A model generated the notes under the pieces. That model searched no databases. It was not told the DNA's origin and was given only the letters and a program-made list of their open reading frames with translations. The translations under genes were made by a program, and so were the position numbers. 64,000 nucleotides of DNA from Pseudomonas guariconensis (GTDB lineage: Bacteria > Pseudomonadota > Gammaproteobacteria > Pseudomonadales > Pseudomonadaceae): contig NZ_JADLJL010000008.1 of the NCBI RefSeq assembly GCF_015680235.1, positions 62,001 to 126,000 on the forward strand, read 5' to 3'. Shown one piece after another: positions 38,118-46,828 of the stretch (position 1 is its first letter; every line of letters begins with the position of its first letter).

Positions 38118-39956
38118 TCAATGATTGGCCATGTCCGCCTCGACGACCGCTTTGGCCTCCCGGTCGGCTTCCACCAGCGCTACCAGTGTCCAGCCCGGTT
38201 GGGGCTTGAGGGATGAATCCGGGCTGGCCACATGCACCCAGCCATTGGCATCGCGGGCGAACAGTACGGTGGCCCGATCACCATGTAGCGCCTGGTAGTC
38301 CTGCCAGGAAAAGCCCTCGGTCAGGTGGGTACTGTACAGCTCGGCCCCCTGGTGCAGGCGGTTGGCCAGTTGCCCATAGGTCATAGGGCTCGTTCCCAGC
38401 AGTTGGCCGCGATGTTCCTCGCTGGCGCGGTGCTTGTCGCTGCGCTGTTTGTCCAGGCCGCTGGCCAGCACGAACAGGCGGTTGTGGCCGAAGTCGTGGC
38501 GAAAGCGCGCGCAGGCCAGGGCATTGAGCTCGCCTGCCGGCGACAGGCCGAGCAGGTGGCCAAGGCCGACCAGGTCAAGGTGGGCATCGGCATGCTGGGA
38601 GGCGGGGTTGCCGAAATAGGTCGGCAGCCCGTCCATGCGCGCGGCGCGGATGTTTTCCCAGCTGGAATCGGTCAGCAGCACTCTACTACCCAATTGTTGC
38701 AGGGCTTTGGCGACGGCGCGCGCCGGCGGGTTGGCGCCGACGATGAGAAAGCCGCTGGGCGCAGGTTCGGCGACCTTGAGCAGGCGGGCCAGGGGCCTGG
38801 CGGTGGCGCTCTGCAGCACCACGGTGCCGATGATCACGGCGAAGGTCAGCGGCACCAGCAGCAGGGCGCCCTCATGACCTGCCTCATCCAGGCGGATGGC
38901 GAAGATGGCCGAGACCGCTGCGGCGACGATACCCCGCGGGGCGATCCAGGCCAGCAGCAGGCGTTCGCGCCAGCCCAGGCTCGAGCCCCAGGTGGAGAGC
39001 AGCACATTGAGCGGGCGGGCCAGCAACTGGATCACCAGCAGCAATGCCAGTACCGCCGGGCCCAGGGCCAACAGTGCATGCAGGTCGAGGCGGGCGGCCA
39101 GGAGGATGAACAGGCCGGAAATCAACAGCACGCTGAGGTTTTCCTTGAAGTGCAGGATCTGCCGCACATCCACCCCTGGCATGTTCGCCAGCCACATGCC
39201 CATCACTGTCACCGCCAGCAGTCCGGACTCATGGACGATCTGGTTGGCGGCGATGAAGATGCCCAGCACCGCGGCCAACGATGCCAGGTTGTGCAGGTAC
39301 TCCGGCAGCCACTGGGCGCGCATCACCTGCCCCAGCAGCCAGCCGCCGGCGGCGCCCAGCGCACTGCCGCAGAAAATCACCCCGCCGAAGGTCACAAGAC
39401 TCTGGCTCAGCCCCTCGCCATCGGTGCGGGCGATGATGAAGCTGTAGACCACCACCGCCAGCAAGGCACCGATCGGGTCGATGACGATGCCCTCCCAGCG
39501 CAGGATGTTGGCGATCGCTGCCTTGGGCCGCACCACGCGGAGCATGGGCACGATCACTGTCGGGCCGGTCACCAGGGTCAAGGTGCCGAACAGGATCGCC
39601 AGCGGCCAGTCGAAGCCCAGCAGCCAATGGGTGGCCACGGCGATCACCACCCAGGTGCTCAGCGCGCCCAGGGTCACCAGTCGATGCACCACGCTGCCGA
39701 TCTCGTGCCATTGGGACAGGTGCAGGGTCAGGCTGCCTTCGAACAGGATCAGGGCCACCGCAAGGGACACCAGGGGCATCAAAAGCGGGCCGAACAAGTC
39801 TTGCGGCGACAGCCAGCCGAGCACGGGGCCGGCGAGGATCCCGGACAGCAGCAGGAACAGGATGGCAGGCAGTTTCAGGCGCCAGGCCAGCCATTGGCAG
39901 GCCAGTGCGGCGGCGCCGATGCCACCGAAACTCAAGAGAATCTGCTGTTCGCTCAT
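38118..39956 (-). CDS. CPA1-type cation:proton antiporter with C-terminal nucleotide-binding region
   Basis: The 612-residue protein has an N-terminal Na+/H+ exchanger domain with about twelve segments (LLSGILAGPVLGWLSPQDLFG; TLTLVTGPTVIVPMLRVVRPK; EGIVIDPIGALLAVVVYSF). A cytoplasmic TrkA-N-like Rossmann part follows (GFLIVGANPPARAVAKALQQLGSRVLLTD), and the tail may be RCK-like. The ion (Na+ or K+) cannot be told from sequence. The gene is convergent with rplS and divergent from xerD, with 68 bases between the starts. Confidence 0.9.
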   Translation of the reverse strand: MSEQQILLSFGGIGAAALACQWLAWRLKLPAILFLLLSGILAGPVLGWLSPQDLFGPLLMPLVSLAVALILFEGSLTLHLSQWHEIGSVVHRLVTLGALSTWVVIAVATHWLLGFDWPLAILFGTLTLVTGPTVIVPMLRVVRPKAAIANILRWEGIVIDPIGALLAVVVYSFIIARTDGEGLSQSLVTFGGVIFCGSALGAAGGWLLGQVMRAQWLPEYLHNLASLAAVLGIFIAANQIVHESGLLAVTVMGMWLANMPGVDVRQILHFKENLSVLLISGLFILLAARLDLHALLALGPAVLALLLVIQLLARPLNVLLSTWGSSLGWRERLLLAWIAPRGIVAAAVSAIFAIRLDEAGHEGALLLVPLTFAVIIGTVVLQSATARPLARLLKVAEPAPSGFLIVGANPPARAVAKALQQLGSRVLLTDSSWENIRAARMDGLPTYFGNPASQHADAHLDLVGLGHLLGLSPAGELNALACARFRHDFGHNRLFVLASGLDKQRSDKHRASEEHRGQLLGTSPMTYGQLANRLHQGAELYSTHLTEGFSWQDYQALHGDRATVLFARDANGWVHVASPDSSLKPQPGWTLVALVEADREAKAVVEADMANH

Positions 39957-40024
39957 GCGGGCTCCCTATGCCGACGTTGTTATGAAAGACTAAGCGCCAA
40001 TTCGTCGTTTGCCACCGAGTTTTC

Positions 40025-40921
40025 ATGTCCGCCCTCGACCACCCCCTGATCGACCAGTTCCTTGATGCCCTATGGCTTGAAAAAGGCCTGTCCGACAACA
40101 CCCGCGCCTCCTACCGAAGCGACCTGGCCCTGTTCAACGGCTGGTTGCAGGCGCGCGGCGTGGCGCTACCGGACGTGGGGCGCGAACTGATCTTCGATCA
40201 CCTGGCCTGGCGCGTCGACCAAGGCTACAAACCACGCTCCACGGCGCGCTTTCTTTCCGGGCTACGCGGCTTCTTCCGTTACCTGCTGCGCGAGCGGCTG
40301 GTCAGCGTCGACCCGACCTTGCAGGTCGACATGCCGCAGTTGGGCCGACCCTTGCCCAAATCCCTCTCCGAGGCCGATGTCGAGGCGCTGCTCAAGGCGC
40401 CGGATCTGGGCGAGGCCATCGGCCAGCGCGACCGGGCCATGCTCGAGGTGCTCTATGCCTGTGGGCTGCGGGTCACCGAGCTGGTCAGCCTGACCCTCGA
40501 CCAGGTCAACCTGCGCCAAGGGGTGCTGCGGGTCATGGGCAAAGGCAGCAAGGAGCGCCTGGTGCCGATGGGGGAGGAGGCGGTGGTGTGGCTGGAGCGC
40601 TACCTGCGCGATGGTCGCAACGAACTGCTCAACGGCCGCCCCAGCGATGTGCTGTTCCCCAGCCAGCGGGGCGAGCAGATGACTCGGCAGACCTTTTGGC
40701 ACCGCATCAAGCACCAGGCGCGGGTGGCCGGGATCGACAAGCCGCTGTCGCCTCATACCCTGCGCCATGCCTTCGCCACCCACCTGCTCAACCATGGCGC
40801 TGACCTGCGCGTGGTGCAGATGCTGCTGGGACACAGCGACCTGTCCACCACGCAGATCTACACCCACGTGGCCAAGGCGCGCCTGCAACAGTTGCATGCC
40901 CAGCACCATCCGCGTGGATGA
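40025..40921 (+). CDS. xerD: Site-specific tyrosine recombinase XerD
   Basis: XerD, with XerC, resolves chromosome dimers at dif. The 298-residue product has an N-terminal SAM-like DNA-binding domain and the catalytic set Arg149 (CGLRVTELVSL), Lys173 (GKGSKERLVP), His244/Arg247 (HTLRHAFATH), His270 (LLGHSDLSTTQIYTH) and Tyr279. It lies in the conserved xerD-dsbC-hom-thrC order. Confidence 0.97.
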   Translation: MSALDHPLIDQFLDALWLEKGLSDNTRASYRSDLALFNGWLQARGVALPDVGRELIFDHLAWRVDQGYKPRSTARFLSGLRGFFRYLLRERLVSVDPTLQVDMPQLGRPLPKSLSEADVEALLKAPDLGEAIGQRDRAMLEVLYACGLRVTELVSLTLDQVNLRQGVLRVMGKGSKERLVPMGEEAVVWLERYLRDGRNELLNGRPSDVLFPSQRGEQMTRQTFWHRIKHQARVAGIDKPLSPHTLRHAFATHLLNHGADLRVVQMLLGHSDLSTTQIYTHVAKARLQQLHAQHHPRG

Positions 40922-41072
40922 ATGATTTTCATGTTCCGACCTGTGGCCTGTGAGGGCTGATTTAGCGCCTACCGGTTGTGGTAGGCTTGGACGGTTTCCA
41001 AGGGCCGCACGGTCGACGCCCGCTTGCCGCATGTCGACGCCCTCCGGCCCCGTCCGCCTTCAGGAGTACCCC

Positions 41073-41822
41073 ATGCGCGTGACCCATCTTTTCGCCGCCG
41101 CCGCCCTGGCGCTGGCCAGCACCTTTGCCGTGGCTGCGGCCAGCGACGCCAGTGCCGGCGCCGAGCAGGCGATCCGCAACACCCTCAAGACGCTTGAGCT
41201 GGAAGTCCCGATCGAAAGCGTGGCCAGCAGCCCGGTCAATGGCCTCTATGAAGTCAAGCTTCAGGGTGGTCGCGTGCTGTATGCCAGCGCCGACGGCCAG
41301 TTCGTGATGCAGGGCTACCTGTACCAGATCCAGGACGGCAAGCCGGTCAACCTTACCGAGAAGACCGAGCGCCAGGGCATCGCCAAGCTCATCAACGGCA
41401 TTCCGACTGCCGAGATGGTGGTTTATCCTGCCAAGGGCCAGACCAAGTCGCACATCACCGTCTTCACCGACACCACCTGCCCGTATTGCCACAAGCTGCA
41501 CGCCGAAGTGCCCGAGCTCAACCGTCGCGGTATCGAAGTGCGCTATGTCGCCTTCCCGCGCCAGGGCCTGGGCTCGCCGGGTGACGAGCAGTTGCAGGCG
41601 GTCTGGTGTTCCAGCGACCGTCGCGCGGCACTGGACAAGATGATCGATGGCAAAGAAATCAAGGCCGCCAAGTGCGCCAACCCGGTCGGCAAGCAATTCC
41701 AGCTGGGCCAGTCGATCGGCGTCAACGGCACGCCTGCGATCGTCCTGGAAAGTGGCCAGGTGATTCCGGGCTACCAGCCGGCCCCTCAGGTGGCCAAGCT
41801 GGCTCTGGCGCAAGGCAAGTAA
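41073..41822 (+). CDS. dsbC: Periplasmic thiol:disulfide isomerase DsbC
   Basis: DsbC reshuffles wrong disulfides in exported proteins. The 249-residue protein has a signal peptide (MRVTHLFAAAALALASTFAVAA), an N-terminal dimerisation domain, and a thioredoxin-like domain with the active site TTCPYCHKLH, the second cysteine pair (VWCSS...AAKCANP) and the cis-Pro loop NGTPAIV. ATG 41073 follows AGGAG. Confidence 0.97.
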   Translation: MRVTHLFAAAALALASTFAVAAASDASAGAEQAIRNTLKTLELEVPIESVASSPVNGLYEVKLQGGRVLYASADGQFVMQGYLYQIQDGKPVNLTEKTERQGIAKLINGIPTAEMVVYPAKGQTKSHITVFTDTTCPYCHKLHAEVPELNRRGIEVRYVAFPRQGLGSPGDEQLQAVWCSSDRRAALDKMIDGKEIKAAKCANPVGKQFQLGQSIGVNGTPAIVLESGQVIPGYQPAPQVAKLALAQGK

Positions 41823-41904
41823 TTCAAACAGTACGCCGTCTTCATGGGGAGACGGCACGTTTCACGGTCGGCGCAGGTGCCGGCCGTTCAATGGGGAGTT
41901 CACA

Positions 41905-43209
41905 GTGAAACCGGTCAAAGTAGGCATCTGTGGGTTGGGGACCGTCGGTGGCGGAACCTTCAATGTACTTCAGCGCAACGCCGAGGAGATCGCCCGCCGT
42001 GCCGGGCGCGGTATTGAAGTGGCACAGATCGCCATGCGCTCGCAGAACCCGAACTGCCAGATTACCGGTACCCCCATTACCGCTGATGTGTTCGAGGTCG
42101 CGAGCAACCCGGAGATCGACATCGTCATCGAGCTGATCGGCGGCTACACCATCGCCCGCGACCTGGTGCTCAAGGCCATCGAGAACGGCAAGCACGTGGT
42201 CACTGCCAACAAGGCGCTGATCGCCGTGCATGGCAACGAGATTTTCGCCAAGGCCCGCGAGCAGGGCGTCATCGTCGCCTTCGAAGCCGCGGTGGCTGGC
42301 GGCATCCCGGTGATCAAGGCGATCCGCGAAGGGTTGTCGGCCAACCGTATCAACTGGCTGGCGGGCATCATCAACGGCACCGGCAACTTCATCCTCACCG
42401 AAATGCGCGACAAGGGCCGTGCCTTCCCCGAAGTGCTGGCCGAAGCCCAGGCCCTGGGCTACGCCGAAGCCGACCCGACCTTCGACGTCGAAGGTATCGA
42501 TGCGGCCCACAAGCTGACCATCCTGGCGTCCATCGCCTTCGGTATCCCGCTGCAGTTCGACAAAGCCTACACCGAAGGCATCACCCAGCTGACCACCGCG
42601 GACGTCAACTACGCCGAGGCCCTGGGTTACCGCATCAAGCACCTGGGCGTGGCCCGCAGCACCGACGCCGGTATCGAGCTGCGTGTCCACCCGACGCTGA
42701 TCCCCAACGACCGCCTGATCGCCAACGTCAACGGTGTGATGAACGCCGTGATGGTCAATGGTGATGCCGCCGGCTCCACCTTGTACTACGGCGCCGGTGC
42801 CGGCATGGAACCGACCGCTTCCTCGGTCGTTGCCGACCTGGTGGACGTGGTACGCGCCATGACCTCCGACCCCGAGAACCGCGTGCCGCACCTGGCCTTC
42901 CAGCCAGACTCGCTGTCGGCCCACCCGATCCTGCCGATCGAGGCCTGCGAGAGCGCCTACTACCTGCGCATCCAGGCCAAGGACCACCCAGGCGTGCTGG
43001 CCCAGGTGGCGAGCATCCTGTCCGAGCGCGGCATCAACATCGAGTCGATCATGCAGAAGGAAGCCGAGGAACAGGATGGCCTGGTGCCGATGATCCTCCT
43101 GACCCACCGTGTGGTAGAACAACGCATCAACGACGCCATCGTCGCCCTGGAAGCCTTGCAGGACGTGGTCGGCAAGGTCGTGCGCATCCGCGTCGAACAG
43201 CTCAATTAA
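41905..43209 (+). CDS. hom: Homoserine dehydrogenase
   Basis: It reduces aspartate semialdehyde to homoserine, the branch point to threonine and methionine. The 434-residue monofunctional enzyme has the Rossmann motif GICGLGTVGGGT, ANKALIAVHG, catalytic-domain NGTGNFILTEM and EADPTFDVEGIDAAHKL, and a C-terminal ACT domain (AYYLRIQAKDHPGVLAQVASILSERGINIESI) for threonine feedback. GTG start 41905 after GGGGAG. thrC follows after 54 bases. Confidence 0.98.
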   Translation: MKPVKVGICGLGTVGGGTFNVLQRNAEEIARRAGRGIEVAQIAMRSQNPNCQITGTPITADVFEVASNPEIDIVIELIGGYTIARDLVLKAIENGKHVVTANKALIAVHGNEIFAKAREQGVIVAFEAAVAGGIPVIKAIREGLSANRINWLAGIINGTGNFILTEMRDKGRAFPEVLAEAQALGYAEADPTFDVEGIDAAHKLTILASIAFGIPLQFDKAYTEGITQLTTADVNYAEALGYRIKHLGVARSTDAGIELRVHPTLIPNDRLIANVNGVMNAVMVNGDAAGSTLYYGAGAGMEPTASSVVADLVDVVRAMTSDPENRVPHLAFQPDSLSAHPILPIEACESAYYLRIQAKDHPGVLAQVASILSERGINIESIMQKEAEEQDGLVPMILLTHRVVEQRINDAIVALEALQDVVGKVVRIRVEQLN

Positions 43210-43263
43210 TGTCAGAGGCGGGCCGCGACCGCGGCCCCCACCCAGAACCGAAGGTTTGCTCCC

Positions 43264-44673
43264 ATGCGCTATATCAGTACCCGCGGCCAGGCACCGGCCC
43301 TGAACTTCGAAGATGTCCTGCTGGCCGGCCTTGCCAGCGATGGCGGCCTGTACGTGCCGGAAAACCTGCCACGCTTCACCCAGGAAGAGATCGCCTCCTG
43401 GGCCGGCCTGCCGTACCACGAGTTGGCCTTCCGGGTGATGCGCCCGTTCGTCGACGGCAGCATCGCCGATGCCGACTTCAAGAAGATCCTGGAAGAAACC
43501 TACGGCGCCTTCGCCCACGCCGCCGTTGCGCCGCTGCGCCAGCTGGGCGGCAACGAATGGGTCATGGAGCTGTTCCACGGCCCGACCCTGGCCTTCAAGG
43601 ATTTCGCCCTGCAGCTGCTCGGCCGGCTGCTCGACCATGTACTGGCCAAGCGCGGCGAGCGCGTGGTGATCGTCGGCGCCACCAGCGGTGACACCGGTTC
43701 CGCGGCCATCGAAGGCTGCCGCCGTTGCGACAACGTCGACATCTTCATCCTGCACCCGCATCAGCGCGTGTCGGAGGTGCAGCGTCGCCAGATGACCACC
43801 ATTCTCGGCGACAACATCCACAACATCGCCATCGAAGGCAACTTCGACGATTGCCAGGAAATGGTCAAGGCCAGCTTCGCCGACCAGTCGTTCCTCAAGG
43901 GCACGCGCCTGGTGGCGGTGAACTCGATCAACTGGGCACGGATCATGGCCCAGATCGTCTACTACTTCCATGCAGCGCTGCAGCTGGGCGGCCCGGCCCG
44001 CTCGGTGGCCTTCTCGGTGCCGACCGGCAACTTCGGCGACATCTTCGCTGGCTACCTGGCGCGCAACATGGGCCTGCCGATCAGCCAGCTGATCGTGGCG
44101 ACCAACCGCAACGACATCCTGCACCGCTTCATGAGCGGTAACCAGTACGTCAAGGATGCCCTGCACCCGACCCTGTCGCCGTCGATGGACATCATGGTGT
44201 CGTCGAACTTCGAGCGCCTGCTGTTCGACCTGCATGGTCGCAACGGCGCGGCCATCGCCGAGCTGATGGAGCGCTTCAAGCAGGGTGGCGGCTTCAGCGT
44301 CGAGCAAGACCGCTGGACCGAGGCCCGCAAGCTGTTCGATTCTCTGGCAGTGACCGACGAACAGACCTGCGAGACCATCGCCGAGGTATTCGCCAGCACC
44401 GGTGAAGTGCTCGACCCGCACACCGCAATCGGCGTCAAGGCCGCCCGCGAATGCCGCCGCAGCCTGGACACGCCGATGGTGGTGCTGGGCACGGCGCACC
44501 CGGTCAAGTTCCCCGAGGCGGTGGAAAAGGCGGGCGTGGGCAAAGCCCTGGAACTGCCGGCGCACCTGAGCGACCTGTTCAGCCGCGAAGAGCGCTGTAC
44601 GGTCCTGGCCAACGACCTGAAGACCGTCCAGGCCTTCGTCAGCCAGCACGGCAACCGCGGCAAGCCGCTCTGA
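43264..44673 (+). CDS. thrC: Threonine synthase
   Basis: This PLP enzyme converts O-phosphohomoserine to threonine. The 469-residue product is of the long (type II) class, with the PLP lysine in GPTLAFKDFALQLLG (Lys112), VGATSGDTGSAAIEGC and SVPTGNFGDIFAGYLARNMG. It is co-directional with hom and probably co-transcribed. Confidence 0.98.
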   Translation: MRYISTRGQAPALNFEDVLLAGLASDGGLYVPENLPRFTQEEIASWAGLPYHELAFRVMRPFVDGSIADADFKKILEETYGAFAHAAVAPLRQLGGNEWVMELFHGPTLAFKDFALQLLGRLLDHVLAKRGERVVIVGATSGDTGSAAIEGCRRCDNVDIFILHPHQRVSEVQRRQMTTILGDNIHNIAIEGNFDDCQEMVKASFADQSFLKGTRLVAVNSINWARIMAQIVYYFHAALQLGGPARSVAFSVPTGNFGDIFAGYLARNMGLPISQLIVATNRNDILHRFMSGNQYVKDALHPTLSPSMDIMVSSNFERLLFDLHGRNGAAIAELMERFKQGGGFSVEQDRWTEARKLFDSLAVTDEQTCETIAEVFASTGEVLDPHTAIGVKAARECRRSLDTPMVVLGTAHPVKFPEAVEKAGVGKALELPAHLSDLFSREERCTVLANDLKTVQAFVSQHGNRGKPL

Positions 44674-44677
44674 GGTC

Positions 44678-44782
44678 ATCGCGGGACAAGTCGGAGCGCC
44701 GCACCGCCGTTCCCACAGGGCCCCGCTCTTCGGTAGGAGCGGGTTTGTTGTGGGGGCGGCGGTTCGACTTGTCCCGCGATCA
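44678..44782. repeat. Inverted pair of REP variants with matching inserts
   Basis: After thrC, TCGCGGGACAAGTCG...CCGCCGTTCCCACAGG (44679-44720) and, inverted, GTAGGAGCGGGTTTGTT...CGGCGGTTCGACTTGTCCCGCGAT (44733-44780) are REPs whose central part is replaced by related CAAGTCG...CCGCCG arms. The remaining 180 bases up to the next gene hold its leader. Confidence 0.6.
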
Positions 44783-44960
44783 CCAGCAACGCCGGTGCCA
44801 TATGCCTTGGGGCATGTTTCGCCTGTAGACCCGTTCTTATTTGAGGTCGCCGCTCGGACGTTTCTGTACTAGCTTCAGATTTTTCTTACATAGCTTTCAG
44901 CATGACGCCATTAGAGTGACCTGCCCATTCACCCCGGGCGGGACATCTCAGGAGCAGTTC

Positions 44961-45356
44961 ATGCAATGGCTCAACGTGCTGATTCACGCACGACCTTCCC
45001 ACGACATTTCTCTGCACCAGGCATGCAATGCCCACGGCGTCTTCAACGTACGGGTCGCCCAGGACCTGCTCGAGGCCAAGTCCTGCCTGGCGCAACGTGG
45101 CACGGTCGACCTGCTGATCCTGGACAATGCCATGCCCGTACGGGACGGGCGGGTCCTGCTCAGGCAGGTGGATCGCGCGCAGCGTCCCTGTGCGTTGCTG
45201 TTCGTCGGCGAGCCGGCGAGGCAGGGCGAGAGCCTGGCCCGTGAAGCCCGGCGACAGGACCTGAAGGTCGTCGGTGAGTTGTCCTGGCCGTTGTCGATGC
45301 CAACCTTGCAAAGAGCGCTGGAGTGCCTGGCGCTGCCGGCCGGCCTATCCCTCTGA
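44961..45356 (+). CDS. Degenerate stand-alone response-regulator receiver protein
   Basis: The 131-residue product looks like one receiver domain. It keeps the phospho-acceptor region VDLLILDNAMPVRDGRVLLRQV. The acidic pair at the end of strand 1 is replaced by LIHARPSHD, the Thr/Ser of strand 4 lies in LLFVGEPA, and the Lys-Pro of strand 5 has become Trp-Pro (LSWPLSM). It may therefore bind a partner without normal phosphorylation switching. ATG 44961 is preceded by AGGAGCAG. No kinase is adjacent. Confidence 0.7.
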   Translation: MQWLNVLIHARPSHDISLHQACNAHGVFNVRVAQDLLEAKSCLAQRGTVDLLILDNAMPVRDGRVLLRQVDRAQRPCALLFVGEPARQGESLAREARRQDLKVVGELSWPLSMPTLQRALECLALPAGLSL

Positions 45357-45476
45357 GGCCGTGGTCAAACTGTCATGTCCGCCGCGCATGCTCAAGGTGA
45401 CCGGCGCTGTGTGACGAACTTTCCACTGCGCCTGGTGGTCAGTTCCGATAGGTTCCACGAACAGCGAGTAAGCCGG

Positions 45477-45758
45477 ATGGAAAGAATCTGCAAACTGCTC
45501 AACCATGCCCTGACCCCTTACCAGGCCCAGCTTGGCGAAACCGACGCCAGCGGCAACCGCCAACTCACCGTGGTCGACCAGCAAGGGGAAGTGACCCTCA
45601 AACGTTCCGTGAGCCAACGCCAGTTGCAGGACCAGCGGCTGCTGGTCGACCTGGTCGATGGTCTGCACCGGGACCTGCAGATCGCCGAAGGCCGCCTGCA
45701 ACCTTGCGTGATCGCGGCTTTGCAGCACCAGCGAACATTCCAGGGAACCTTCGCCTGA
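45477..45758 (+). CDS. DUF3509 family protein
   Basis: The 93-residue protein, MERICKLLNHALTPYQAQLG onward, fits the small pseudomonad DUF3509 family. It is built from alternating beta and helix with QLTVVDQQGEVTLKRSVS and a helical tail. An in-frame open stretch extends back to 45375, but the ATG at 45477 gives the usual size. The function is unknown. Confidence 0.75.
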   Translation: MERICKLLNHALTPYQAQLGETDASGNRQLTVVDQQGEVTLKRSVSQRQLQDQRLLVDLVDGLHRDLQIAEGRLQPCVIAALQHQRTFQGTFA

Positions 45759-45847
45759 ACGGTTCATCAGAACCAGTAGGGGTGGTGTGACAGCGCTTTG
45801 CTCCGGTGCTGTGGGCTGCTCCTGGAGGTCCCATTGGACTTCGCTTG

Positions 45848-45890
45848 ACCCCGGACGATTCTTCCCCAGCGTTCGGGGTTTCTTTTTTAT
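45848..45890 (+). terminator. Rho-independent terminator downstream of DUF3509 gene
   Basis: CCCCGGACG pairs with CGTTCGGGG (9 bp with one G-U) across a 12-base loop and is followed by TTTCTTTTTT. It ends the plus-strand unit and faces the convergent binding-protein gene. Confidence 0.85.
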
Positions 45891-45945
45891 ACCGTCAGCC
45901 TTGAGAAGTATTTGTCGTGAAAGATTCGGCGCCTGTTCGATCGCG

Positions 45946-46818
45946 CTAGTCTTGGCGATCTTCGAAAAAGTGCCTGCTGTGTTCCAGATAGTCCCGTTGT
46001 TGCTCCGGGTCCAGCCATCGGGCATACAGCGCAGGGAGGACGTCCCGGCGCAGGTGCGGCAGTAGTTGGTCGATATGGCGGATGGCTTCGCGCCCAAGCG
46101 GTGTGTCGGTGCAGCCGACATGCAGGAACTGGTAGCGGGTCACACCCTGGATGGGATGGAACGCATAATCGTCCAGCGGCCAACCCTGCGCCTGGATCAG
46201 GTAGCGGATTTCCGGCCAGTACCCCAGCACCAGTTGCAGGCGCCCGAGCTGCTGCATCTGCAACAGGTTGGTGGTGGCTTCGTTACCGTAATGGCGGCTC
46301 ACGGCGGTGTCGGGCAACTGGCGTAGCATATCGTCGACCTGGGGGCTGTAGCTGCGTTCGGCGACGATGCCAAGCTTGAGGCGGGGTTCGGCGAGCAAGC
46401 GCTTGAGGTCGACTTGCTGGCCATCGAGAAGGGGCGCCAGCATGGCCTGGTCCTGCTTGCGCACCACAACGCCGCTGCTCAGCACGCCCAGAGAAGGCGT
46501 TGAAAAATGCACGAACTTGGCCCGTTCAGGCGTCCACAGCAATGTCGGGTCGCAGGTGAAGCTGGGCTCCTGGAGCATCTGGATGCCCCGGGCACGATTG
46601 ACCCGGATGATGCTGTGGTCGTATTCGGGCATCTGCGCGATCAACTGAGGCAGCAAGCGGTCGATAACGCCCTGGCCTTGGGCCACACCATCGAAGATGG
46701 TGAAAGGCGGCAGGTCGCGTATCAGCCACATCAGGCGTTCCTTGGCGTTGGCCATGGCGGGCAGCAGTCCGCACAACAGGACCAGCAGGCCAAGTGCATG
46801 TCGGACGGCCTTGGGCAT
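45946..46818 (-). CDS. Periplasmic solute-binding-like protein (TIGR02285 type)
   Basis: The 290-residue exported protein has a signal peptide (AVRHALGLLVLLCGLLPAMANA) and a type-2 periplasmic-binding fold: LMWLIRDLPPFTIFDG, RLKLGIVAERSYSPQVD and VLGYWPEIRYL. It lacks adjacent transporter genes and is likely an orphan of the TIGR02285 group; the ligand is unknown. ATG 46818 is set by the signal peptide. It lies 10 bases downstream of the CoA-transferase stop on the same strand, so the two may be co-transcribed. Confidence 0.78.
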   Translation of the reverse strand: MPKAVRHALGLLVLLCGLLPAMANAKERLMWLIRDLPPFTIFDGVAQGQGVIDRLLPQLIAQMPEYDHSIIRVNRARGIQMLQEPSFTCDPTLLWTPERAKFVHFSTPSLGVLSSGVVVRKQDQAMLAPLLDGQQVDLKRLLAEPRLKLGIVAERSYSPQVDDMLRQLPDTAVSRHYGNEATTNLLQMQQLGRLQLVLGYWPEIRYLIQAQGWPLDDYAFHPIQGVTRYQFLHVGCTDTPLGREAIRHIDQLLPHLRRDVLPALYARWLDPEQQRDYLEHSRHFFEDRQD

Positions 46819-46828
46819 CGGCGTGCCG

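Noticed and set aside
38325..40049. 574-residue Gln/His-rich open frame on the plus strand
   Set aside because: Mirror of the antiporter gene; low-complexity composition typical of antisense translation.
41842..44679. 945-residue open frame on the minus strand
   Set aside because: It is the mirror of hom and thrC in a GC-rich genome. The sense genes are unmistakable, and the antisense translation shows no recognisable domain.
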